Positions 34,467-46,300 of a stretch of DNA of 64,000 nt are shown here, piece by piece. The translations under genes were made by a program, and so were the position numbers. Each line of letters opens with the position of its first letter. Positions within the stretch are counted from its first letter, which is position 1. Below the pieces are notes generated by a model that ran no database searches, was not told the origin of the DNA, and was given only the letters and a program-made list of their open reading frames with translations. This DNA comes from Paralithodes platypus (taxonomy: Eukaryota > Arthropoda > Malacostraca > Decapoda > Lithodidae): contig CM064523.1 of assembly GCA_032716605.1 (NCBI GenBank), forward strand, positions 40,207,526-40,271,525, written 5' to 3'.

Positions 34467-34999
34467 TTCGTGTATTGACTTTTTTGGATACATTTCTAAC
34501 AAATTATTTCTCTTTCAGTTACTGACAGGACTCTTCTACAAGCGGGCCCACCGCTGCGAGGCTACTGTGGTGCCTGCCGACCCTAACATCAGCGACGATG
34601 AATTCATGGATGATGACGACGTCGCTGACCCGGACTTCATGCTGCCACCACCCCACGATGTCAACACACCTCACGCGTCGGATGAACCGAACCCCAAGAA
34701 GAAGTGTGTCGGGCCTGCATTTGAGGAACTACCAGAGGAGCTTGAGGATGAGGAGGATGAGGAGGATGAGGAGGAGTACAAAGGAGTACAAAGGAAATCA
34801 AGCAACAACATATCTAGTGACCCTTCTAGATTGCTTGTCCTCCAAAACACTGAGGATCAAGTGTCCAAACAGTGGTTTAGAGTGGGTAAGGGAACATTGG
34901 AAAGGGAATTACTGCCCTGGAACTAATGTCCGTGGCAGGATTAGGAAGTTAGTAGGGGACAGATGGGTTAGTAACTGAGGGGGGGATAAAATAAAGTTA

Positions 35000-36205
35000 T
35001 TAATTTACAAACGCAGTCAGTCGCGGGTTTGATGCGAGATATTTGTCTAGGCGGAGTTTAAATGAATCAACGGTGATGCAGTCTATAACGTTTCGGGGAA
35101 GCCCATTCCACAAGTTGACAACTCGATTGAAGAAGAAATTCTTAGATTCGTGTGAGTTAAAAGATTTACCAATAATTTTGCAACCGTTTCCCCGTGTGTA
35201 ATTAGATTGGTCGATAGTGAAGTACTTACTACAGTTCATATTGTCGATGCCTTTGATGATTTTGAACACTTGAATTAAGTCACCTCTTAATCTGCGCTGG
35301 GTTAAAGGAAATAGATTTAATTCTCTAAGACGCTCTTCGTATGGTTTGTTCTTTAGGCTAGGTATCATTTTGATAACTCTACGTTGAACTCGTTCTAGCT
35401 TGTTTATATCTTTTTGGTAATACGGGCACCAGGATTGAACGCAGTATTCCAGAAGAGGGCGGACTAAGGAATTGTAAAGGGTTAGGATAACTTCTTTGGA
35501 TTTATGCTCAAATGACCTGCCTATAAAGCCAATTATTTTGTTTGCCTTCTTAACAACTTCTGAACATTGTTGACTCGGTTTTAGGTTACTCGATATTGTT
35601 ACTCCCAGATCGGTTTCTCTGTTTACATTCTTAAGCTGAGTGCCATTCATCGAATAGTTTGCTTTCTCATTTAGGTATCCGATATGTAGTACTTTATATT
35701 TATCCGCATTGAAACTCATTTGCCAAATTTGGGCCCAACATGACAATTTATCTAGATTGTGTTGCATATCGTCAACTTGTTCTTTTGAGAGTACGCTATT
35801 TGCAATTTTTGTATCGTCAGCAAATTTTGAGATTGTACAGGTGAGACCCTCATCTATGTCGTTGATGTAAATTAGAAAGATAATTGGTCCTAGTACCGAT
35901 CCCTGGGGTACTCCGCTACTTACATTGGTCCATTTAGATGCCTTACCGTTTATGACTACTCTTTGCTTTCTGTCGCTGAGCCAATTTTCTATCCATTTCA
36001 ACACACCGTCTTGTATTCCATGCGCTTTTAGTTTTAGCAGTAAACGTTTGTGGGGAACTTTGTCAAAGGCCTTTTGAAAATCAAGGTATATAATATCTAC
36101 AGCTTTACTCTCATCGTAGAGATTGAGGATATCGTGGAAAAAGTCTAAGAGGTTTGTTAAACAGGAACGTTTTTTACGAAAGCCGTGTTGAGTATCTTTA
36201 AGCAT
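35000..36205 (-). pseudogene. LINE reverse transcriptase (main part)
   Basis: The 401-codon open frame contains HGFRKKRSCLTNLLDF, YLDFQKAFDKVPHKRLL, SGVPQGSVLGPIIFLIYIND and the catalytic ISKFADDTKIA, then the thumb and C-terminal region with PLLEYCVQSWCPYY and FFFNRVVNLWNGLP. Reverse transcriptases of this type prime on nicked target DNA. A frame change in 36206-36276 separates it from the N-terminal RT part; otherwise it is well preserved. Confidence 0.92.
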
Positions 36206-36276
36206 GTTATTTTCCTCTAAGTGATTTACGAGTCTGTCTCATATGACCGTTTCTAGCATTTTACATACAACTGAGG

Positions 36277-36626
36277 TTAAGCTAATTGGACGATAGTAAC
36301 TGGGTAGGGATTTGCTGCCTTTTTGAATATCGGTGTTATGTTGGCTAGCTTCCACTGATCAGGCATAGTTCCAGACTGCAAGGATTTATTGAATAGTAAT
36401 GTCAGTGGTTTGGAGAGTTCATCCTTAGCTTCCTTAAGAACTCTAGGCGAGATTGTATCAGGTCCAGGCGTTTTATTTACCTTGAGTTTATCTAAACAAT
36501 TCAATACTTCTCTCTCTGTAACGGTGATATTGCTTAGAACATCCGAATTATCAATCTGAATCGGCGATGGTGTAGGGATATCACTGAGGTCTTCTGTTGT
36601 AAAAACTGATGCAAAGAAGGTATTGA
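36277..36626 (-). pseudogene. LINE segment between endonuclease and RT
   Basis: The frame reads FNTFFASVFTTEDLS, then VLNCLDKLKVNKTPGPD and MPDQWKLANITPIFKK, the conserved entry to a LINE reverse transcriptase. The truncation point is at 36626; further codons to 36738 are antisense piggyBac sequence. It needs one frame change to join 35000-36205. Confidence 0.85.
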
Positions 36627-36632
36627 AGGAGG

Positions 36633-38314
36633 CTATGGAGGTACCGCTAGAGGCTAACGCATCCAAGGGTAAGGGTAAGGGTAAGGGTAAGGGAAAGAAG
36701 TCCCAAGCACGGCCCACAACCTGGAAGAAGGAGGACATCCAGAACCAACCCCTGCCCGCCTATCACCACAAACCTCCTCAGTACATCGAGGCTCCTCACC
36801 AGTATTTTGCCCGATTCATAACTCCACAGGTAATGAAACATATAACCTACCAGACCAACTTATATGCCACCCAGAAGGACATCGCCACGACTTTTTCGAC
36901 CACTGAGGAAGAGATGACGGTGTTCATCAGTATCCTACTGTACATGAGTATTGTTGAGTGTCCCTCCCTGGACGGCTACTGGGCTATGTACACTCGGGTT
37001 CCTCAGGTGGCCGACCTCATGTCATCGAAGTGTGTCCGACTACTCCGCCGAACCATCCACTTCAATGACAACTCCCAGCTGGGTGGCACCATCGACAGGT
37101 TCTACAAGGTCCGTCCCCTCTTCACTTTCATGACCGATGCCTTCAGGAGTGAGCCTCAAACACCCAAGCAGTCCATCGATGAGGTCATGGTGGGATACAA
37201 GGGAAAGACAGTAGGGAATCTCAGGCAGTACATCAAGAACAAGCCTGACAAGTGGGGATTCAAACTGTTCTCCAGAGCCTCGGAGGATGGTTTCATCCAC
37301 GACATGGTCCTCTACCAGGGGAAGACTACTCTACCTTCCCACGGTAATCCCCTAACCCCAGAACAAGAGGCCCTCGGAGCCACCAGCCAAATTGTGTCGG
37401 TTCTAGCCAGCACCATGACCTCATCCAGTACCACAGCCATCTTTGCCGACAACTTCTTCACGAGTCTGGAGCTGGTGAGGTACCTGCAGGCGAGAGACAT
37501 CAGGTACACAGGGACTGCGAGGGACAACAGGATCGGCAACCCTCCTCTTAAGTCGGCCAAGGAGATGGAGAAGAAGGCTGTCCCTCGTGGTACTTATGAC
37601 TACCTAACCACCGATGATGGCATCCTGGCTCTGAGGTGGAAGGACAACAAGGCTGTGACTGTGCTGTCCACTGACCTGGGGCTGGAGCCGGTGTCTAAGT
37701 GCAATAGGTACAGCAAGGACACCAAGAAGAAGGAGGATGTCGATTGCCCCAATGTTATCAAGAGCTACTATGCAAACATGGGGGGCATCGACAAGAGTGA
37801 CATGCTGGTGCACCTGTATCGTACCCCCATGAAGTCCAAGAGGTGGTACATAAGGCTCTTTGCCTATTGTGTGGACCTCTGCCTGACCAATGCATGGCTG
37901 TGTTACAGGCGGGACTGCCGGTCACTAGGCGAAAAGGGAATGTGCCTCAAGGACTTCAGGATACAGGTGTTCCTTTGCACCAGTAACAAGAAGTCCATGA
38001 TCGCTCGGCCTCTGAGGAGCTCCTTGTCCTCGTCACCTGGCAGCCCCAACACCTCCAGCCCCAACACCGACAACAACGCCATCGACCTACCCAAACCCAT
38101 CCGTGGTCAGCGCAGCCAAATGCCTGACACTATGGTGCGGTTTGACAGGACCCTCTTCCACATCTCACTGTATGTCACCCGGCAGACCTGCAAGCACTGT
38201 AGCCGGAAAGGTAATATAATCCGGTCTAATGTGCTCTGCCAGGTGTGCAAGGTACACCTGTGTCTCAACGCCGACAGGAACTGCTTCAAGGACTACCACA
38301 CACGTGTTGCCTAG
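36633..38314 (+). CDS. piggyBac transposase, catalytic and C-terminal region
   Basis: This stretch of 560 codons is open without a defect. It carries the piggyBac catalytic aspartates: SIDEVMVGYKG (about residue 270 of the spliced protein), FADNFFTSLELV (about 360) and GGIDKSDMLVHLY (about 474, with the two D three apart). The last 45 residues form the cysteine-rich domain (CKHCSRKG, VLCQVCKVHLC, NCFKDYH) that binds the element's ends in this family. The enzyme performs TTAA-specific cut-and-paste transposition. The open frame extends upstream to 36623 only through LINE and duplication bases. Confidence 0.93.
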
Positions 38315-38709
38315 GTTCAAGAGGCAAGGAATGTTGAAAAGAGGTGGGAAATCCGGGTACAAAAGTACTTGGTCAACAAACAACTATAATGTAAGGTATT
38401 TTTATTCTAATATATTTTTGATAAGTTTTTAAAATAAAACAATGATTTTAATGTCATGTAGAGTGTTTATTTATCCATATTTATTGTTTTCAATATTGCA
38501 ACTTTCTGAAATTTTATGACCATAGACCGGCAAGTGACCATATATAGTCACTTCACAAATTTCAATTTGCAACCTCAAAATCAACATTTTTGAAAAAATG
38601 TCAAAAGTAAATATGTCTTAGAAAACTGTCTACTTTCATGGTCTAGGGTCAAAACATCGATAATATAAGTATATCTATGAGTGCCCGGTAAAGGGTTAAC
38701 TTGATGTGC

Positions 38710-39197
38710 TTAACACCTTAAGAGCGGCCTATGCGGTTTATTTATATGTACCGCCCAGCGGGGTGTTTTTAGCCAAAATAGGGCTGTTTACGTGATCATT
38801 TTCATGCCTAAATAAGACCCAGAACGTAAAACAAGTATCTATACCTGAAAGGGCATAAACAGAGCTTTCGAATGACACCATAACGATCCTTTTACGATGG
38901 CTAGTTTTCTTGCAATAACCGTGCAACGCGAGTGCAAAAAGCATGTAATTAGGCACTTTCCCCATACAATTCCTTATATAGCGAGTGAGAGAGGTAGGAG
39001 GGAGGTGAGATTCGTGTCAGTAGGTTCGCCGCGGTGGTCTGGAGCAGTCATACGCTCGCTACTCTCCTGCCACCACTTGTCTCTCTCTCTCAGCAACATT
39101 ACGTGCTGAAATTGCCACTCGAGTTATGTCGAGCGCCGCCACATAGTCCAGCTTTATTTAACTCGACTTATGTGGTGAGCCGCTAATTAAGGGTTAA
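38710..39197 (-). mobile_element. TTAA-type MITE, copy 2 of the 14088 family
   Basis: It is bounded by TTAA at 38710-38713 and 39194-39197 and aligns in reverse with 14088-14565 along most of its length (for example GACCACCGTGGCGAACC against GGTTCGCCGCGGTGGTC). It lies 10 bp right of the piggyBac element; those 10 bp plus the two TTAA sites are original LINE sequence. Confidence 0.88.
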
Positions 39198-42002
39198 ATA
39201 TTAATAGCATTCCATTAAAATTAGATTCATTCCATGATGTATGTAAACCATTTATTGGAAATAAATTCGACATCCTTGGTTTTTGTGAAACTAAGCTCTC
39301 TAAAAAATATTGAGCATCTGTACGGTATTCCGTTCTATAATATGTTTAGCAATAGTGTATCTAGGAGCAGTGGAGGAATTACTATATATGTACGCTCTGA
39401 ACATACAGTAAAAACCAGACCGGAACTTACTTGACAGTCTCCCCATTTAGAAACTCTGTTTGTCGAGATAGCGAAGCAGCCCAAAGCTGTGGTCGTTGGT
39501 GTTATTTAACGTAGACCAAATACCAGCATAGATAGTTTTTTCAACTCTTTCAGTACACTACTTCACGCATTACAACAATAAAACAAAATATACTTTTTAA
39601 TGGGTGACTTTAACCTAGATCTTTTCCAATCAGAAAATAACAAACCAGTCACCGATCTAGTATCTATGTTAAACAGTATTTTTTTCTACTGTACAATCAC
39701 TCATGCTACCAGAGTAACCAACAACACTGCAACGCTACTCGACCACATTTGGACCAATGAACTATCCACCAACACCGTAAATGGAACAGTTTTATGTGAA
39801 CTTTCGGATCATTTCCCCGTTTTCTCATGTCATACACTAAGTACAATACAAAATATGAGCAATAATAAAATAAATAAGTCATACCGAGTCTACAATAGTC
39901 ATAATATAGACAAATTTAAAAAAGATATAAGTGAAGAAGACTGGACAAATTAAATGATGCAGCAACATGCTATTCACTCCTTAATAACAAACTCTCTAAC
40001 TATCATGACATTAATTTTCCAATAAAAACTATTTCAATAAAAGAACAGTATAGTGATAAGCCCTATATTTCAACAGAAATCCAATCCCTTATTAAGAAAA
40101 GAAATCAACTCCAACGAAAATTTTACAAAAAACCCATAACATATGGAGACGAATATCGGAATCTTAGGAATAGAATTAGTCAACTAATAAAAAATGCTAA
40201 ATGTAAGTATTATACAGATAAATTGAAAGACTCGTCAGGTAACACAAAACAAAAATTGGAATGTTATTAACTCTGTATTGAAACGAAACTCACTGAAAAG
40301 GGATGAATCCAATACGAATAATCCTGTTAATGGTCCAACACCCAATATGTTTAACGAATATTTCGCAAATATAGGGCAAACCCTTTCACAAAATGTAGTT
40401 CCGACACACATATGCTTCACTACTTATTTACCCCCCAGTTAATGACAATACCTTACATTTTTCACCCTAACTGCAGATGAGATAACTAATATAATAAACT
40501 CTCTACGAGATAGTGCTGCAGGACATGACAATATTCCCATGTTCTTGATAAAAAGAACAGTTGATATAATCGCCCCTCTTATTACTCACTTATGTAATGT
40601 TTCCCTAACAACAGGCATCTTTCCCGATCCATTAAAGACGGCACAAATTACCCCAATTCACAGAGCAGGATCCAAAAATGATACAAATAACTTTAGACCA
40701 ATATCGGCACTTCCATCATTAAGTAAAATTTTAGAAAAAGCAGTATATTCCAGACTATATAATTTCATCACTCAAAATAATATTTTAACAAATAATTAAT
40801 TTGGTTTTAGACCTAAACGATCAACTGAGACTGCTTTGTTGGGTTTTACGTATCAAGTCTTGAGCGCTTTCGATGAAAACAAGTACACTGTCAACGTTTT
40901 TCTTGATTTGTCCAAGGCGTTCGATACAGTCGATCATCGATCATCGAATCCTTTTGAAAAAACTGAGGCACTATGGAGTAAGAGGAGTAACATATTTCTT
41001 GGTTCAGTAGCTACCTATCAGGTCGTAAACAATTTGTTAAGATAGGGCAGACATGTTCCAATACACTTGTAAATTGTTTTGGTGTACCCCAGGGTTCCAT
41101 TTTGGGACCAATCTTGTTTTTATTTATATTAATGATCTGGTAAACTCAAGTAAAACTCTGAACTATAAATTGTTTGCCGATGATACAACTCTTTACCTAG
41201 GTCACCCAGATATTGTTTATCTTATTAACACGGTAAATAATGAATTAAGATTAGTAAACGAATGGCTCTTGTCCAATAAATTAACTCTTAATATAAACAA
41301 ATCAAGTTATATGATCTTTCATAGAAGAAACAAAATTATGTACCCATTGCCACCAATATAAACCAACAATTTAGTACTAACGTACGCCACCAAGGCGAAG
41401 TTCCTAGGTGTAATATTAGAGCAGCATTTAAGTTGGCATGATCATATTAATTCAGTGAGAAATAAAATTGCTAAAATTTGCGGAAATCCTATATCTAACT
41501 CGTGATTACCTTGATAGAGAAGCACTTGCCCTGATTTACTACTCTCTTATAATTATACAGTCATCTTCTTTATTGCCACACTGTATAGGGAGGCGCGAGT
41601 AAGAGCGTTCTTAACCCACTAGTTATAGTTCAAAAGCGGGCCATTAGGGTTATTGCTGGCCTCAATTATAGAGACCACACAGCTAACATATTTCCATCTC
41701 TAAAAATGTTCAAATATAATGATATAAATGTGGTTCAGAGTGCTACTTTTGTATATAAGTGCTTACATAAACTAATAGACAATGATAATTACTACAACAT
41801 TAATACTAACAATAGATACCCACTACGAAACCAAAATAATCTCAAACTACCATTAATGATGTCTCGGCAATCTCAAAGTAATATACGGTACCATGGAGTA
41901 AAAATATTTAACAGTTTATCTGAAGAATTAGAATCCAAATCTACGATAGGGAGTTTTAAGTCAAGCTTAAAGAATAACATTATCAATAATTACCAACGGT
42001 AG
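39198..42002 (+). pseudogene. LINE ORF2, endonuclease and reverse transcriptase
   Basis: In order the plus strand encodes the endonuclease (FDILGFCETKLS, GGITIYV, MGDFNLDLFQ, LLDHIWTN, LSDHFPVFS) from 39198 to about 39950. RT follows from about 40440 (SAAGHDNIPMFL, NNFRPISALPSLSKILE, FGFRPKRSTETALL, VFLDLSKAFDTVDH, FGVPQGSILGP, YKLFADDTTLYLG). The C-terminal region then runs to a stop at 42002 (MMSRQSQSNIRYHGVKIFN). Several frameshifts and stops are present (for example near 39435, 39955, 40797 and 41040), so it is inactive. The catalytic residues are still readable. Confidence 0.85.
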
Positions 42003-42439
42003 GGAAGGTGTCAATGTTCTAGGTATTTAATTTCCAATGTCTGAACTGTTCTCGTTAGATTAATACTCTACTTCATGTATTGATCCTATATGTCCAATAA
42101 ATATATGCATAAGTAACTAAGAAAAACAAACCTGCAGTCATGTTAGTAAAATTATTTATATATAAGGCTCTTTAAGATGAATTGTTTTCATCAAAGGGCC
42201 TGGTCTGTATTTGTATTGTTTATGTCCAACCAATATGCAACCTTAGACCAAATAAAATATTTTTCAGTTTCAGTTTCAAATTATGATAATGTCAAATAAA
42301 TATAAATGCCGACAGATGGAGGCTGGGATTTGGCAGGTAATATAAAGATGAGAAAGTGGATGGTACAATCAAGAGAAAGAGGGCAGATGGGAGCTAAAAT
42401 TTTGGTTATTTAGGTCAGAGTTGGGAGATGAAGGATGAG

Positions 42440-42660
42440 TAATTAATGTGTGTGTGTTTGTGGCCGTATTATCTGTTGTACTGCATACATGTGTGTATGT
42501 GTGTGTGTGTGTGTGAGCGTTTATTTGAGTGTGTTTGTTGTGCATATACTGTACAGTATGTGTGTTTACTTGTGAAGGTTTGTTGGTTGCTTGTGTGAGC
42601 TTTCAGGAGTCTGCCTCTGTTTATGTGTGTGTGTGCGTGAGTATAGTTTTGGTTGCACAA
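42440..42660. repeat. GT-rich microsatellite
   Basis: Imperfect TGTGTG tracts. Open frames here are compositional. Confidence 0.8.
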
Positions 42661-42913
42661 GTTACAGCCCATGAACTCACCCCTAGTTTTGAAAAATTCC
42701 CCAGAAATGCCCCAGACCCCAGGAATCTTCCCGCCTTTCAGGCAAGCCACAGCTTCACTTTTATCAGCAAGTGAGGATGGTTCCTTCCTGATTGGTGGAT
42801 CAGGATCCGATGGCTGTTCACTTTCTTGACTTTGTCTATCGGAGGAACAGTCTTGTACAACAGCTCAAAATATTCAGGCTTGTGGGCCCTACACTCATTA
42901 TAGTCCAGTAAAT
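42661..42913 (-). other. Coding-like fragment of unknown origin
   Basis: On the minus strand about 60 codons (42738-42920) look protein-like, with balanced composition (YNECRAHKPEYFELLYKTV). They appear to continue after a frame change with GKIPGVWGISGEFF. I do not recognise the family. It could be a worn exon or a transposon protein remnant cut by the Academ-like element. Confidence 0.3.
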
Positions 42914-43250
42914 CTAGCAATCATTTAACTGGACCTAGAACAAATTGCAATAGAAGGTTTTTTGGCTTTAACTTGTTTATTAGGTCCCTCTGATGAACAT
43001 ATAAAAAGTCTCCAACTTTTGGACACTGGGAAAGTGGTTAATTTGCATAAATTCAAGATGGCCGCCGTCCAAAGCTTCAATTTACAGATAACTTTTTTCT
43101 GGTTGCTCCTAGACCCTATAAATGTATTACAAACAACGTTTTTTGGCTTTAACTTGTTTATTAGGTCCCTCTGATGAACATATAAAAAGTCTCCAACTTT
43201 TGTACACCTGGAAAGTGGTTAATTTACAGCCGAAAAACCTTACAGACAGG
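42914..43250 (+). repeat. Left long inverted repeat
   Basis: It includes two direct copies (about 42956-43045 and 43138-43225) of a block from TTTTTTGGCTTTAACTTG to GGAAAGTGGTTAATTT, separated by a spacer with AAGATGGCCGCCGTCC. The same arrangement, inverted, is found at 47880-48200. Confidence 0.85.
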
Positions 43251-43392
43251 CTGAACTGTCTCTTTCACAAGGGGTGACACAGGCACTTTGTGCTTGTATG
43301 GGTTTTTTGACCTGTTGTCCCTCTTTTTTATAAAAAAAAAAAAAAAAAAAAACATGACGTAGTATGACGTCATTCAGAGCCAATTATGTAAT

Positions 43393-46300
43393 TCATGATA
43401 GGAGTTCATATTCACTTGGATCATCGGTGCTTGCATCAAAGTTTCTATTTTGACAGAGTCCTTTACATTGACCACATGCACTGGAACATTCAAGCTCATT
43501 CCGTTTGCAACTACAGCGTTGAGTGTCACAGTTGCCCTTACACTGACATCTGACCAATTTCAGTAGTGAATCAGGAGCCACTGGCGAATCCATCGTCTTC
43601 GGTTCAAGCTGTCCCTTCCGCAGACACCAGCCCCATTTCTCGGGGTCCACACAGTTCCCCATCCATTCCTGGACCTGACAATAAACTCGGAACGAGTGGT
43701 ATTTGGCTGCATCGGTTGTTGGGGGAAGGCTGTGAACTTCAACGGTAGTTGAACTTTTTGCCACCTTGTTGCAAAACTTTGTCTTTCGCAGTCCGTCAAG
43801 GGTGTCATTTCCTTTTCCCCCGTACAAATAAACCAAGGCCTTTTCACCAGCTGATGATATCACGTCTTTACTTCCACTTTGGCAACAGAATGCTTCTATA
43901 CATTTCAAGAAACCGTTGTCTTCCCTCACTTTCCTCAAGGCAGCCCCTTTACCAATACCATACAGTCGTGAGGTTGTGTCACATCCACAGAGTGCATGGA
44001 CAACTGGCAGGACACGACAGATGCTTTCACCGAGAGCTTCTGCTACTGAGTTAATATGCCAACATTTCCCACCTTCCTTGCTCGACTTGAAGTACAAATC
44101 ATTCATCCCTCGTTCCGCATAATGACACAACAGCACCAACAAGTCTGTGTCCTCACCTATCACATATGTCACGGTTTCCCTTGCATGCTCAATTCCCTTC
44201 TTCGCAATCATGACATCTGCATCTGCTGGCGCATTGACACAGTCAATTCCATTTGCCTTGAATGTTTCACACAATAAGTCAATGAAGTTTTGCTTATTGT
44301 CCGAGTTTGACAAGAAGTTTTCCTTTTTTGACCGAAGGGGCATGGTTGGAGTGAACATCACCTTTTGACCAAAGACTCCTTTTGATCGTCGATTGTGTGT
44401 CATGTCCTTGGTAGTAGGTCCTGATTTATAACCGTCGAATACAACCACCGGGTTGAGAAAGTTTTTGGAAACATGCTTCATGTACATGCTTGCAATGTCC
44501 TCAAATGTGTCACCCTTCTTCCATGGAATCCTTTGCAATAAGGAACCACCATCCAGAACATGGGTCACAGTCCTTTCTTCCTCAAATGATTCCAATGACG
44601 ACTTGGGAACAACAGCAGCTATCTCATCTCCTAGCTGTGGTTTATTGGCTTCCCTGAGCCTCCCCCACTTATCGAACAGAGCAGTAGGGTAGCTAGACAA
44701 CTCATACGCAAAGACCTCTTCAACACCTAAGTCCCTGTTATTAGCAAAGATGAGGAGCCTCTGGAAAAGGAGCTGTGGGTCGATTGGTACTTTTTCAGCA
44801 CTGATTGTAACCTTTGCACCCAATGACTCAACTTGATCTTTCTTCCTAAATGAAAAGTCAAAAGCATTGCTACCTTCCATCTTCTGCACAATGTTCATAC
44901 CAACCTCATACAGTAAATGAGGATTGGCCGAGGCTGGTCCTGTCACACCGTTGGCAATATTCCTGAGTTCATTTGATTCTTGAAATGGATCATAATCCTT
45001 GAAGAATGCGAGAACCTTCTCTGTGTCCTTCCTATCTCGTTCACGCCTTGCTTCAGTCATTTCTTTGTGCTGCTCAGAGGTGTGGAAATGCTTCCCTGTC
45101 AGTTCTTGCATAACTTCACTCACCTCAGTGCAGGCTGGCATAGCAAGTAACCAGCGCAGGCGTTGCGTTTCCTCCATGCCCCTACCACGTGTCAATCCAC
45201 CATTCGTTTTCAAAGAGCGCATCAAAACCTGCTCTATAACCAAGTCGCTTGGCAGTCCTGCCCACAGCCGATCACTTCGGCGGATCACAAATAGACCGGA
45301 GTTCAATTGACAGAACATGTCTGGGTTGAGCTGCTCAAGTTCAATCATGTCTTGAATGTACACATGGGCTGACTTGGCATAATTGTTATGACCACACGCT
45401 GCAAAGTACGGCAACATCTCCTGGAGTGTTCCGAGGTACAGTAGGAAATCGCCCATTCTCAGTGCCCTCAGGAAGCGACGCAGCAGGTCAATCATGTCCA
45501 TGTATTGAATCCATAGCTTTCCCATCTTATGCTCTGCTAAGGAGCTCTTCTCAGCTTTAAGTTTTTCAGAAATTCTGTTGAAAACGTCTTTACTGCAGAC
45601 TTCATCCGGTGAAACGTCTTCACGCAACAGCTTATCCAAAAGATCTGCAGCCTCCTGGAAGTCCTTGCATGCGTCACTTTCCTCATCTACCATTGAGAGG
45701 TTGACACCGTATGCCCTGCCTAACACAATCGAACTCAAGGCTGTGTCAACCAAGAAGTGGCCTCTGATTGCTCGTGCATAGGCTTTCCCACTCAGCATTT
45801 GGGTCACAGCATTTTCAGCGTATATAAGTTCCAAAACCTCCTTAAGCCCAGATGCTTCCATAACATGGCCCATGCATCCCAAAAAGCTCATCACAGAGTG
45901 AAAGCCACCAAGGTTCAAAACAATGGGTTTCAGTTCGCTTCCTTCCTTCTCATGAACAATGATCGTCTTCGCTTTCCAATAAAGCGGTTGGTCGAATGTC
46001 AGCATTGGCGTCGTTCCCTGGCGATGGCTTTCCGCAGCAACGAAGTGAAGTGTTGAGTAAATACAACTCATGTCCGTAGGGTCCATGTCAATCATGGGCA
46101 AGAAATGGACGGATGATTTCCCTGGGTGTGGTCCATGGCACACACTCTGCATTAAGCCGGACCAGCCTGGTCGTTTTGGTCGAAGCAACCATGACGTTTT
46201 CCACAGTATGTCCAGATTTTCAAGCTTGTCAGATGCTGAAATGGGGTCAAGCTTTCTAAATTCGAGAGGCCCACCCTTCTTGCGAACACTGCGGTAGTAT

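Larger units (their letters stand above)
34775..36626 (-). mobile_element. 5'-truncated LINE inside the piggyBac gene
   Basis: The minus-strand LINE is flanked by AGGAGG (34769-34774 and 36627-36632). At its 3' end (left) the minus strand repeats CTTTGTACTC twice, a short-repeat tail as in CR1-related elements. It holds the RT region and C-terminus but no endonuclease. Removing it with one AGGAGG joins the piggyBac frame exactly. Confidence 0.85.
33836..38314 (+). pseudogene. piggyBac transposase gene (two coding exons, interrupted by a LINE)
   Basis: The proposed structure is exon 1 33836-33841 (ATG CCG followed by GTAAGT), an intron ending in TTTCTCTTTCAG at 34518, and exon 2 34519-34774 plus 36633-38314 once the LINE and one AGGAGG copy are removed. 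The sum is 1,944 nt, exactly 648 codons. The N-terminus is acidic (ISDDEFMDDDDVADPDF), then basic GK repeats, the DDE-like core and a cysteine-rich C-terminus. The splice sites are predicted by eye only. The LINE breaks the gene, so full-length protein is unlikely. Confidence 0.75.
33564..38699 (+). mobile_element. piggyBac-type DNA transposon carrying a LINE insertion
   Basis: It is bounded by TTAA at 33564-33567 and 38696-38699. The ends read CCCTTTGCCGGGCA and, inward from the right, CCCTTTACCGGGCA, an inverted repeat with one mismatch. The left-end block CCGGGCAAGTGACCATATATGG recurs with changes at 38527-38550 as a subterminal repeat. The element carries a plus-strand piggyBac transposase gene with a small first exon, and a 1.85-kb minus-strand LINE (34775-36626) inside the second exon. 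Without the LINE it would be about 3.3 kb. Confidence 0.93.
21395..42285 (+). mobile_element. Full-length LINE split by three DNA transposon insertions
   Basis: Pieces at about 21395-22205, 32625-33567, 38700-38709 and 39198-42285 make one plus-strand LINE of about 4.8 kb with ORF1, ORF2 (apurinic endonuclease plus reverse transcriptase) and a 3' region ending near an AATAAA and a TTTCAG-repeat tail at 42250-42282. It is split by a hAT element in ORF1 (8-bp duplication GCCCCAAG) and by a piggyBac element and a TTAA MITE in ORF2. In each case the frame continues across the join when the duplication is counted once. The copy also has its own frameshifts, so it is old. The clade (jockey/CR1 side) is not certain, and the 5' edge is approximate. 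Confidence 0.88.

Noticed and set aside
36660..36692. GGGTAA repeats resembling telomeric DNA
   Set aside because: The unit is GGGTAA, not GGGTTA or TTAGG, and it encodes a Gly-Lys run in phase inside the piggyBac ORF.
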